17,419 nt of DNA, taken from contig MU069627.1 in assembly GCA_002284615.2 (NCBI GenBank), positions 307,562 through 324,980 of the forward strand, written 5' to 3'. The position numbers and the translations under genes were made by a program. The notes under the pieces were generated by a model that made no database searches, was not told the origin of the DNA, and saw only the letters and a list, made by a program, of their open reading frames with translations. Within the stretch, counting starts at the first letter, position 1, and every line of letters begins with the position of its first letter. Shown piece by piece: positions 9,054-17,390 of the stretch. Origin of the DNA: Dunaliella salina (Eukaryota > Chlorophyta > Chlorophyceae > Chlamydomonadales > Dunaliellaceae).

Positions 9054-9648
9054 GATAGTCGAACTCAACGAGGCACGGTAAAGCAGTCTCCAGCAAGGAA
9101 GCGCTGAAATCGTTTTCACAAACTAACTCTAAAATTCTTATTTCCGGTTCGCAACACGAGTTCTTTTACGCAAACGTACTCTGATCTGATTCTAGTTGAC
9201 TTCTCCATGATCAATTTTAAATGGTGAATTCTGATGCAAAATTGGAGAGATGGGTGTGAAGAATTTGGGTCGCCTAAGCAGCTTCCAGGTCCCCCTGCAG
9301 ACACCTTTCCTTTTCTTTCCTCTCCTGCGACCCGCAAAGAACCTGACTGTCAGAAAAGCTTGCATGAAGCTGTTGTCTGCTCTCTGTGGCTCCAACTCTA
9401 CTTCCTTGGACCTAGAATCCTTGCCCTGCACAGGGGTTGCCTGGTGCAGTAAACACTGTCTCGCCGTGACATCCACAGTGTAAAAATATTGTTAATACCA
9501 GATGCGCTCTTTGCTTTCAGGGAGCTCAAGGGATGGGGCTGAGCGCACAGCGGCGGAGACCAGGAGAAGGACAGCCTGCAGGGCGTCTGGCAGCATGGTG
9601 GACGTTCCTTCAGATCCCCATGAGCTCTGCTTTGGCTCTCACCTAGGC
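9054..9648. promoter_or_regulatory. 5' flank of the RNase HII-like gene
   Basis: Presumed 5' UTR and promoter of the minus-strand gene starting at 9053. An AT-rich catttaaaattg lies about 170 nt upstream and might act as a TATA-like site, but nothing is decisive. The minus-strand frame 9697-9398 has no recognisable domain and I do not call it a gene. Confidence 0.35.
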
Positions 9649-9765
9649 TAGCTGTGTCCAGTGTAGCTTTTAGGGCCCTTTGGCGAGGCCGCTGCACTGC
9701 TCAGGGAATCAGGAGTCCTGAATGCTCGAGACCTTCGACTTGCAATGACCTTTCTTTTCTTATGA
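9649..9765 (+). mobile_element. SINE-like repeat with pyrimidine tail, copy B
   Basis: Partner of the repeat at 7841-7960: same order of conserved blocks (agctgtgtc..tgtag, agggcc.t.tgg.gaggcc) and a terminal tgacctttcttttctta. No tRNA-like boxes are obvious. It lies upstream of the RNase HII-like gene on the opposite strand. Confidence 0.4.
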
Positions 9766-9884
9766 ATCTCCCTACCTTGTCGCTGTCAGGCAGAGAAACT
9801 GACGCAGCCAAAACAGTGTCTTTAGTGCAGCATCCTAGTATATTCGGTGTGACATCGCCCAACAATCAGGTTGATTTTCAGTAG

Positions 9885-9975
9885 AAGCAAAAGTCTACAC
9901 TGGGCATAGCCAACGTGCATTAAGGATTCACCCAACAGTCAGCACTGAAACTATTAGTTAGCCCCACCAACGGAG
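9885..9975 (-). repeat. Dispersed ~90-bp repeat, minus copy
   Basis: Its reverse complement reads ttggtggggctaact, then gtttcagtgctgactgttgg and a tail of cagtgtagactttt, matching 6893-6965 and 10335-10480. Family identity is not recognised; the T-rich 3' end and lack of coding suggest a SINE. Confidence 0.5.
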
Positions 9976-9995
9976 GCTAGTTATGAGCAGCCAAG

Positions 9996-10280
9996 CTAAT
10001 GTGGGTCTGGGGGGTCGTAGGCCATCCGTCCAGCTGCGCGCCTCGCTGTCCTGTTCGCAGATTGCCCCATAGACCTCTCCCCCAAGCCCCCACTGCTTTT
10101 GTGGCTAAATTGGATGGCATTCTTGGCATTTTTAATTTTTGTTAGGCTCTCTACAGCATGATAGTGGAGTTCTTTTGCAGTTTTGTGGGCTTTGACTTTG
10201 GTTTGGCCAAGTTTGCAGAGGGGATTATTGGTGTAGGGATTGAAGAGGATTCCAACTCCAATTAGTATGGTGTGCAATGT
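9996..10280 (-). pseudogene. Retroelement C-terminal fragment
   Basis: The minus frame starts in sequence reading HTILIGVGILFNPYTNNPL, then CKLGQTKVKAHKTAKELHYH and AVESLTKIKNAKNAI. It corresponds to the last third of the protein fragment at 7250-7760 (VTLHII.IGV, LGL.THKA). No intact N-terminal part is present. Only the tail of a retroelement, 5'-truncated, upstream of the RNase HII-like gene. Confidence 0.55.
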
Positions 10281-10334
10281 GACAGGATGGCTGACGATCT
10301 GCTGGACTCACAATAACTTGGTAGCCATAGCTTG

Positions 10335-10480
10335 CCTCAATTGGTGGGCCCCCCGTTAGTTTCAGTGCTGACCGCCAAATATGGCACTAGCCAGGGATGA
10401 TCACAGCCTGCTTCGTTGGGTGGGGCTCACTGCTTGTATCAGTGCTGACTTTTGGGCCTTTCCATCATGCTGACTATTTT
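10335..10480 (+). repeat. Two tandem copies of the dispersed repeat
   Basis: ttggtgggccccccgttagt, then ttcagtgctgaccgcc, at about 10338 is followed by ttgggtggggctcactgctt, then gtatcagtgctgacttttgg, at about 10415. Both match 6893-6965, and the second runs into the poly-T-led segment shared with 1252-1306. Confidence 0.45.
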
Positions 10481-11325
10481 TTTTGGTTACATGTGCCCAA
10501 GGACATGGCAATGTCCCTAGAGGGCCTCTGCTAGAGGAAGGGAAAGCTCCTAAACAAAGAGAAAGAGCGGCAGGCGCAAGTCCAAAGGGAGAGAGAGAGA
10601 AGGAGGGGCGTGCACGAGACATGCACGCACCTACACACCAAGGATGGAAAAAGCAGAGACATAGACCACTGCCCTAAGACGCGAGTCTCAAGACCAAGTT
10701 TGAGTTCTGGTCAGAAGCAATGAAAGGATGGTCCTGGCGGAGGGCGTTGGCCAAGGGGACCTGCCCCCCTTTGGCAAGCTATAAAATCTTTCAAACCCTC
10801 AACAAGAAGACTTGAGCTTGCTCCTTAAGGTCGTGTGAGGGGTCATACTGAAGCTTCCGCACCGAGTTCAAAGAGCACAGACAAACCACCCGCCAAACAC
10901 GCTATTTGTTGTCCAGTGTCAGCTTAAAGAAGTAAAAGTTTAACTTTACAAAATCCGGCACTCCGGCATCAACAAGCAGGAAAATCCATATCACACATTT
11001 GGCTTTTTGAATGTTGTGGGGTGTCGGTATGGTACATGGAAGTCACAAGGGAATTAATTTAGGAGCTTGAATTGGGGCCGGAGTGTGGTACACAGTCTTT
11101 AATTTTTCATCAATTCTTGGCAATTGAAAGATCAATGATGAAGGTCGTATGGTTTGGTAATCGATACTGTACCAGAACTAATCACAAGTTCAAACTTTTT
11201 GAATTGCTCGCAAGCTTCAATAAACTGTGAGTTTGTAGAACCTAAGACCTCTACAAAAAAGGACCCCATTAATATTTCCTGGCTCCTCTTTGATGATCGC
11301 ATTACGTTCCCCAAAACATGTCATC
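10481..11325. other. Intergenic DNA, no gene seen
   Basis: Contains the gttacat...cccaagga segment also found at 1252-1306, and a GA-rich stretch (10545-10620). It also has a tRNA-Leu-like remnant at about 10655-10712 (ctaagacgcgagtctcaaga, then agtttgagttctgg). The short open frames at 11154-11342 (+) and 11132-11423 (-) show no domain I recognise. Confidence 0.5.
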
Positions 11326-11336
11326 CTGAGACTGCC

Positions 11337-12294
11337 GGCTGAACTGTATGCAGGGCAGGTGTGGGGAACTGAGTACATTAAAGAGGGCAAGGAGTTTGCG
11401 AGTGACATGCAAGTGCAGCACATGAGTTATCTAAAAAGCACGCTGGGTATTAAACATACCACTCCAAACTGGGCTGTTCTGCAGGAGTGTGGTCATGAGC
11501 CGCTCCAATTCTACTGGTGTAGGTCTATTGTTAAAATGTATAATAGCATGCTCAGGTCCAACAGCGAGATGCTGAGAAGAGTGCTGAAAGCGGATCTGAA
11601 CATTCATTCTCGTGAGCCATCTTGCTGGATTGCTTAAGTTTTAGATGCCTTTCAAGGCTTGCAGCGCTGTGATTCCTTTGTTGAAGCTGTGCAGCAGGGT
11701 ACTCCTATTCCTTTTGGAGAATTCACTGCTGACCTCAGGCATAGGTTGCGGGCAGTGTGGAGAGATGTTGAGGGAGTCAACCCACAGGAGACTTACAGTA
11801 TATTGGCAACCTATCAAACTTTGTTTGCAGTGCCTTTTGACCACAATGTGCGTGCCCCAGCCCGCTTACCGAGACACATGCATTTGGATCTATCTCGATA
11901 TGTCGTGAGGATTGTTAGCCGTTTCAGACTTAGGGCACACAGACTGAAGGTGGAGACAGCGGCTTGGGACTCTCTCGTGTGTGATTGCTGCTCTAGTGAT
12001 GAGATTCAGGGTGAAGTCCATGCCCTTTTGACGTGCAGAAACGCAGCTGTTTGTGATTTGAGGAGAAAGTATGCTTACCTGTTCAACTGCTTCTCTGGTG
12101 TTTTTTCAATGGAGCAACCTTATTTACAGCAATTTAGTGTCCAGGCTGTGCATGATTTCCTCTTGCAACACACCGACAAACTTCGTTTATTTCTGAGCTA
12201 ATGGATATTATGTTGGCTGGTGTGGACCAGTCACAGGCCGATCAGTTGAACAATCTGGCTGAAGGTCCCCCAATGTAAATCTAAATCTAAATCT
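11337..12294 (+). mobile_element. 5'-truncated non-LTR retrotransposon with (TAAATC)n tail
   Basis: One plus frame, interrupted only by a TAA at 11635-11637, runs to a stop at 12199-12201. It contains AELYAGQVWGTEYIKEGKEF, TTPNWAVLQECGHEPLQF, LPRHMHLDLSRYVVR, FRLRAHRLKVETAAWDS and a zinc-binding-like C-x2-C ... H-x4-C (CDCC ... HALLTC, about 11985-12040). I recognise this as the region after reverse transcriptase in a non-LTR retroelement common in green algae. The 3' end is a short TAAATC tandem (12276-12294), typical of such elements. CTGAGACTGCC flanks it at 11326-11336 and 12293-12303, consistent with a target-site duplication. The RT and endonuclease are absent: truncated and dead. Confidence 0.78.
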
Positions 12295-13270
12295 GAGACT
12301 GCCAGGGCACATCAAGTGCTCATTCCTTAATAATAAATTGCGTCAAGGATGGAGCACAGACTGGGATGAGGTCAATGAGGTGCAGTTGCTATTCCCTTCC
12401 CAGCCTCCTGCCTAAGAAAAAATGCTCGTTTGGACAGTACTGTCCTAGTCTGTTGAACCTTGAACTTCATTGAAGTGTGCGCAAGTTTACTTTTTGCCAA
12501 ACCCCTCAACTGTTCAACCTAGGTTTGATTTGACGTTGAGTACAAGGTAAGATCTCGTTAGGCAATGCGGTTGGGAGTCAAAACTCTTCTCAGAGCCTGG
12601 ACTCTTGTACACGAAAACAATTGGAACAAGACTTCCAAATATTTGAGCCTTAGATTAAACTTGCCACTTAGCTGTATCATCCCCATCAGGCCATAAGGGA
12701 GCCACCATAGTACAAGCCGTGCCTGCTCACTGAGAGCAACATGAACAAGCTGGCTTCGTGCTGTCTGCTGCTCAAGAATTACATTTTTTTCATGTACAAA
12801 GCCTCACATGCATATACATAACATGAATACAAGCTGGCAGGAATGGTTTAGTGTACAAACTCGTGAACAACCTAGAGTTGACAAAGCCAACAGGTCAGGC
12901 GGAAGAGAAGCAGATGTTAGAAAAGCATCGCCAGGCACGAAGATGTTGCTGCTATGAACATGAAAGGTGGTCAAATGTCAAAGCTTGTCAATGCAAAACT
13001 GCCTCTGTGACCTCCAAATTATGATTCCATAGTCCGACTTCTTCAATATCCATATCACAATTATGAGAGGGATGATCTTGTTCCCAAGAGGGAAGCCCAG
13101 TGCCAAAATGATTGCCCTGCCTGGTATCCTTCGAAGGCTGTTAGATGGACCATTGTGAATACAAGCTTCAGGCGTGCGAGCTGGCATTCTTGAATAAAAA
13201 ATGCGCCTTGAGACTTTGATTGTGCTAGTCTGTAACTTTCCAGTAACCTGGAGACGTCAACAATATCTAT
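12295..13270 (-). other. 3' flank of the aspartic protease gene
   Basis: Presumed 3' UTR and downstream DNA of the minus-strand protease gene ending at 13271. A minus-strand TGTAA at 12783-12779 could be its poly(A) signal, giving a ~490-nt UTR. The minus frame 13187-12978 has no recognisable domain. No repeats of note seen. Confidence 0.45.
12779..12783 (-). terminator. Candidate TGTAA poly(A) signal for the protease gene
   Basis: The minus strand reads aaaaaatgtaattc here. TGTAA is the chlorophyte poly(A) signal. Only the motif and its placement downstream of the stop support it. Confidence 0.3.
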
Positions 13271-13331
13271 TTAAGCGGCCTCAGCAAAGCCCACACGTGC
13301 CCCGCCATAATCAAAAACCGAGTGGTACGCA
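13271..13331 (-). CDS. Protease last exon
   Basis: 61 nt after acceptor ctttcgcgcag: it completes the split Gly and codes AYHSVFDYGGARVGFAEAA and TAA (13273-13271). YH.VFDYG..RVGFAEAA is the canonical C-terminus of plant aspartic proteases. The exon is not visible as an open frame because it is read out of frame by the longer chance frame at this place. Confidence 0.92.
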
Positions 13332-16300
13332 CTGCGCGAAAGCGGAAAACAAGCAAGGTTTTGCAATGGTGTGCTGCACAGTAGGAACCAAAAACATAGA
13401 GGAAACACAAGCTAATGTACAGGTCGACAGGAGAGGTCTGAGGCTTTGCAAAGATGCCAGGGAAGCTCATTCAAGAGAGGAGACTTGTGAGTTTGCAGAA
13501 TCAAAGAGCATGACACGGAGCAAACTACAGAATTCCAATGGCTACCACAAAAGGTTGTGAATAGTGAAACAAAGCATGCTGGATAGGTGCTGCTTTCCAG
13601 ATAAAAGTGAACCCTGATGTGCACTGCCTATAACTCTTGCCCATGCATGCTGCCCTGCTGGGCCCCTTGGCGCAGGGTTGGGCCATTCGCCGGTTTGGCA
13701 AAATAAATAGCCAATCATGCGAGAAAATTCGAGATTTGACGCATTATGCGAACACATGGTTGCCTGGCAGGCAAGGGGCTGGGGAGGGGGTAGCAACCAC
13801 CCCCAACCACCCCTTTCCCCAGGGGCCCCCTTACCTTCCTTCCCCCCTCACCCCAGGCTATATTAACATATGATGGGGAAGTATAAGTGCAAATGGCAGG
13901 AGGATGACCTCAAATGGGAGGGTTGCAGGGGGGTTTTAGGGGGGTTTCTGCCCCTTCTCAAGGGACTTTAAATTGGACGGATTGCACTTTTAAAATGCGT
14001 CCAAAATGCGAAAAAATGCGAATTCGCCAATAATTTGAAATTGGCGAATGACCCAACCCTGCCTTGCCGCCCAAAGAATTTTTGTTCTAAACAGATTGAT
14101 TGGAATCCCTGCGGGCTTGAGATCAAGTTAAAAGGTCTGAGATGGACTGTAAAGCCCCAAGCTCACTCGGCCTTAAAAGAGCACATCAGGAGAGATTGAG
14201 AGTGAGGTGCATCGAAGTTCATTTGCATGGGGACACACAAGGATTTTGGAAAGATCATGGCAAAAAAGACAAAAGGAGAGATGTATTAGAGCGCGCAGAG
14301 CACATGGGGACATGTGCATTGTGCACACTTTACAGGGAAGCCTTGAAGCCTTGAAGGCACAAATGTGCATATTTGTGCATACATCATGACGAAAGTCCAA
14401 ACCAGAACAAGCATTTCCAAGCAGAAGGTGAGAAGGATGGATGCATGTCTTTGCGCGGGCAGTAATGTGCGACAGAAGCGGATTGGGCAGATTCGTGATT
14501 TTGAAATGCCACAAATTCATAATGGCAGTGACAAATGTTCTGATACAAAGCATAGCTCACCCCAGGAAGATGTCGCCCAGGATCCAGATGGGCCCTGCCG
14601 GCACATCCAGGCCCATAAATCCGCTGATGCACTGTGGCTCAGAGCCCTCCACATCAATCTGCAGAGTGTGCACAGAAAAACACAGCATGTTCAGGCCGAA
14701 GTGGGCCCTGCCTGCACATCCAGACCCATGAATCCAATGAGGCACTGTGGCTCGGAGCCCTCCACATCAATCTGCAGTGTGCACAGAAAAACACAGCATG
14801 TTCAGGTCAAGGTGGGCCCTGCCTGCACATCCAGGCCCAGAATTCCGCTGATGCACTGTGGCTCAGAGCCCTCCACATCAATCTGCAGAGTGTGCACAGA
14901 AAAACACAGCATGTTCAGGCCGAAGTGAACCCTGCCTGCACATCCAGCCCCATGAATCCAATGAGGCACTGTGGCTGGGAGCCCTCCACATCAATCTGCA
15001 GAGTGTGTACAGAGAAATGCAGCATGTTCAGGTCAAAGTGGGCCCTGCCTGCACATCCAGGCTCACATATCCAATGAGGCACTGTGGAACGGAGTCCTCC
15101 AAATCTATCTGCAGAGTGTGTACAGAAAAATATAGCATGTTCAGGTCAAAGGAGGCCCTGCCAGGACATCCAGGCCCATCTGCTGATGCACCCAGGCTCG
15201 GAGCCCTCCGTATCGATCTGCAGAGAGCACAAAAAAGAAATCAAAGCATGTTCAGGCTTGCCAACCTGCAGGTGCACTATGATACTCTGCGCAATCCACC
15301 ACCAGATACTGTCGAGAATTTGAATCACCATGCTGAAAATTGTTTTTGTCCTGTGTTCTGACAGCACGCATGGCATTTTACAGTTATATTGAGTAGGCCA
15401 GGTACGTAGTAAGTACGAGCTTACACTTAAATCATTCCTCAAATACCAGTACATGGGGGTCTGCATACATGTATACAATTTTGAACTTGGAAACCCAAGA
15501 GAACCCTGAGTTACTGTGCTCAGGCGCCATTTTGCAGTGTCGATGTCAAACCGGAACAAACGTACGCAATCTGCCTTACTGCATTTATCATAGAACAAAT
15601 GTACGCAAATTGCCTTACTGCATTGATCATAGCACAAATGTACGCAAATTGCCTTGCCACATTGATCATGAATATCATGATCATATCATTTATGGCGTGA
15701 CCATAACCTTTGATTGAGGAGCTACCAAGGGAAACCATGAGCTCTGAAGGGCAAGAGTTGCTTGAGCCTCATCTGCCCGTCCAACCCCTTCCAAGCAATC
15801 AAGCAGCACAGCATCGCATGCAAGCAGCCAGCATGATGGAGCTGGATTGAAGGGGGAAGAACCTTGTACCCCTGTGACCTTATTTGAGGAGAGCTGCAGC
15901 TTGAGTTTGGCAAGGTTCACAAGGTGTTGCCATCATTGTCATCACAGCTGATGTCCAATCCTGGAAGCTGAAATCCCTCATGCCGGAGCAACCAGGCACA
16001 ACAAAACTTTTCAGGTGCCGTGCACTGAAATGCTAGTTTCAATTTTATTTCTCCAGCAAGATGAAAAGCGTAGCGTGGATTGGTATGAAGGCATTTGTTT
16101 CCTTGGCAAAGAGGACAATTCAATTAGAGCGAATGAACCGATTTGGTATTGCCATTGATCCACAGAGAGCCTGGTTCTCACAAACAGCATGTGCACCTGA
16201 GGGGGCCTTGAGTCTGGAACCTTTGCAAAGGATAAATGAATGGTGGCACAGAAAGCGAAGAAACAAACAACTTGTAGAGTGCACTCCTGATTTCAAACCC

Positions 16301-17363
16301 CAAAGTCAGCTTTGACCCAGTGACAGCTCATCTTACCCTGAGGATGTACTGCTACTCATCATACTGCTACTCATCTTACCCTAAGAATGTACTGCTACTC
16401 ATCTTACTGCTACTCATCTTACCATGAGGGTGTACTGCCACTCATCTTATCCTACTCATCTGGATGTACTGCTACTCATCTTACCCTGAGGATGTACTGC
16501 TCAGGGCGAAGCGGGAAGGCGCGGCCGCCGATGTTGACGAGGATGGTGGGCATGGTAGGGATGTCCTTGCAGTCCACCTGCAAGGACAGGTTTGTTCCCG
16601 GAAGTTGCACTTGCATGAACGAGAATCGGATGGTGGGCAAAGGGGGTGGTGGTGGGGGGGGCTTTCAGCCTACATTTGGTATGCCCTGTTTCTCGAACAA
16701 AGAGAAGTGGAGGACACAGGAAGAACAAAACAACATGGTGGTCACACATTGCAGATGCTAGATTCCACAATCAAAGTGGCAGCAGTGTTTATTCAACTCC
16801 CAATGTCAAAAAGTAAAACAAGAACCAAGCAGAGACGAGGCGCGCTTGAAGGATGCTAGGCCCTTGCATATGCCCCTGCCCCAAGGGAACAGGGGCCAAC
16901 ACTGTTGCACAGTTGATTGAGACGAGCACTTCTGAGAAAGGCTGCCATACCAGCACTCTGGGTCAAGACCCACAAATGCGCCGCAAACCCCCGGCCGGGT
17001 TTTCAAACCAGACAGGAAGGAGCTTATTTTTGTCAGCCCGTAGCACACGAGCTCACCTGTGCAGGCCCTGCATCCAGTACTGCCAATACGCCCTTGCGCA
17101 GCTCAGGGCCTTTACATTTCTGCCTCAGTACCCTCAATCTGTGCCAAAGCTCAATCTGTAGCTTAAAAGCATGCCTGTGCCACAGCATGCTCAATCTTTA
17201 GCAATTAAAAGTTCACCTGTGCAGGCCCCGCATCCAGGCCGGCAAACGCGCTGTCGCACAGCTGATCCACAGCATGCTCAATCTGTGCGACGGTCTGGTT
17301 GTTGTGCAGCGCGATCTTGACGTACTGCACGGCCGTCTCGCAGAAGCCACACAGGGCACCGTC
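13271..17363 (-). CDS. Plant-type aspartic protease (phytepsin-like), C-terminal part
   Basis: Minus-strand exons 17363-17217, 16577-16485, 14658-14561 and 13331-13271 join to 132 codons plus stop, all GT-AG with matching phases (0, 0, then GG|T). In order: the second half of a saposin-like plant-specific insert (LCGFCETAVQYVK, N-glycosylation site NQT, QLCD, then VDC), MPTILVNIGGRAFPL with PEQYIL, CISGFMGLDVPAGPIWILGD, and AYHSVFDYGGARVGFAEAA-stop. This is the C-terminus of pepsin-family (A1) proteases of plants and algae, vacuolar or secreted acid endopeptidases whose insert aids membrane binding and sorting. The catalytic DTG/DSG motifs lie upstream of the insert and so outside the window. 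No disabling change is seen in what is present. Confidence 0.92.
13673..14061. mobile_element. hAT-like MITE in a protease intron
   Basis: The ends are inverted repeats: CAGGGTTGGGCCATTCGCC at the left and, on the other strand, CAGGGTTGGGTCATTCGCC at the right (18 of 19 match). They are flanked by 8-bp near-identical duplications, ccttggcg (13665-13672) and ccttgccg (14062-14069). CAGGG termini and 8-bp duplications are typical of the hAT superfamily. At 389 bp with no transposase frame it is non-autonomous. An internal perfect stem (attcgccaat / attggcgaat, 14022-14049) and runs of aaaatgcg lie near the right end. It is intronic, 342 nt from the last exon. Confidence 0.85.
14070..14555 (-). 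other. Remainder of the last protease intron
   Basis: Intron sequence between the MITE and the donor at 14560-14559. It has a small palindromic run (aaatgtgcatatttgtgcat, 14361-14380) and a tandem gccttgaa (14341-14356). No gene or larger repeat recognised; open frames on both strands look like chance. Confidence 0.6.
14561..14658 (-). CDS. Protease exon: CISGF to WILGD
   Basis: 98 nt between acceptor cacactctgcag and donor GTGAGC: IDVEGSEPQCISGFMGLDV, then PAGPIWILGDIFLG with a split last Gly. Only this copy of the repeated module (copy 1 of 14590-15265) continues into WILGD and a donor, which identifies it as the functional exon. Confidence 0.92.
14590..15265 (-). repeat. Six tandem 113-bp copies of a 3' splice-site module
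   Basis: Units begin at 14590, 14703, 14814, 14927, 15040 and 15153 (spacing 113, 111, 113, 113, 113). On the gene strand each contains ctgaacatgct (possible branch site), a T-rich tract, ctgcag acceptor and about 68 nt of the CISGF exon. Copies 1 and 3 share cagcgga; copies 2, 4 and 5 share ctcattgga, so the array looks like duplicated two-unit blocks, with copy 6 oldest. Only copy 1 leads into the rest of the exon and a donor. From copy 2 the frame runs to a stop (TSA-TGA) before copy 1. Confidence 0.93.
15266..16332 (-). other. Middle of the protease intron 14659-16484
   Basis: No exon recognised on either strand apart from the short tandem repeat at 15556-15669. The minus frame 15637-15146 is created by that repeat and the 113-bp array. 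An atgatcatgaatatcatgatcat-type palindromic stretch lies at about 15663-15686. Confidence 0.6.
15556..15669. repeat. Three-copy 39-bp tandem repeat
   Basis: acaaatgtacgcaaattgcc, then ttactgcattgatcatag, with units starting at 15556, 15595 and 15634. Because 39 is a multiple of three, it gives a 13-residue repeat in the plus frame; there is no other sign of coding. Confidence 0.9.
16333..16500 (-). repeat. Tandem copies of an exon end plus 5' splice site
   Basis: The real junction (gcagtacatcctcagg|gtaa, 16500-16481) recurs at 16352-16333 (identical 20 bp), 16395-16376 and 16438-16419 (2 changes each), with a partial copy at 16472-16461. Between them are short units of gatgagtagcagta. So the intron starts with at least four potential donors of nearly the same sequence. 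Confidence 0.92.
16485..16577 (-). CDS. Protease exon: TMPTILVNIGG segment
   Basis: 31 codons between acceptor ctgtccttgcag and donor GTAAGA: VDCKDIPTMPTILVNIGGRA, then FPLRPEQYILR. It corresponds to VDC...MP.I.F.IGGK.F.L.PE.YIL in plant aspartic proteases. Its last 15 nt plus donor are repeated downstream (16333-16480). Confidence 0.92.
17052..17200 (-). repeat. Diverged copy of the saposin-exon end plus donor
   Basis: 17052-17110 (plus strand ctcacctgtgcaggccctgc, then atccag, gccaa.acgc.ctt and gcgcagct) parallels the real exon end at 17212-17262 including its donor; here the donor would read GTGAGC. Further pieces of the same exon (cacagcatgctcaatct) recur at 17181-17197. A weaker similarity is seen near 16887-16925. 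These are decayed duplicates within the 639-nt intron. Confidence 0.7.
17217..17363 (-). CDS. Protease exon: second half of saposin-like insert
   Basis: 49 codons between acceptor gcctccacccag and donor GTGAAC. Cys at residues 5, 8 and 36 of the exon, with a fourth (VDC) at the start of the next, reproduce the Cys-x2-Cys ... Cys ... Cys pattern of the swapped saposin half. The sequon NQT (22-24) sits where plant inserts usually carry one. A (CA)n tract lies about 27 nt upstream of the acceptor on the gene strand. Confidence 0.9.
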
Positions 17364-17385
17364 CTGGGTGGAGGCAGCACAGCAG

Positions 17386-17390
<5 letters not shown>

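Noticed and set aside
8571..9119. Start of the RNase HII-like protein at 9119 (182-residue frame)
   Set aside because: The first codon there is GTG; the first ATG is at 9053, and the frame past 8700 reads into intron 1.
12276..12294. Telomere-like repeat
   Set aside because: Only three TAAATC units, placed exactly at the end of a retroelement; green-algal telomeres are TTTAGGG or TTTTAGGG type.
14590..15265. CRISPR-like array (regular repeats of constant spacing)
   Set aside because: Units are contiguous with no unique spacers, the genome is eukaryotic, and the unit is a piece of exon plus acceptor.
14365..15361. Long plus-strand frames of 147-187 residues with repeated blocks
   Set aside because: They are antisense shadows of the tandem copies of the protease exon on the minus strand.
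15146..15637. 163-residue minus-strand frame
   Set aside because: Spans the 39-bp tandem repeat and the edge of the 113-bp array inside the protease intron; content is repeat-driven.
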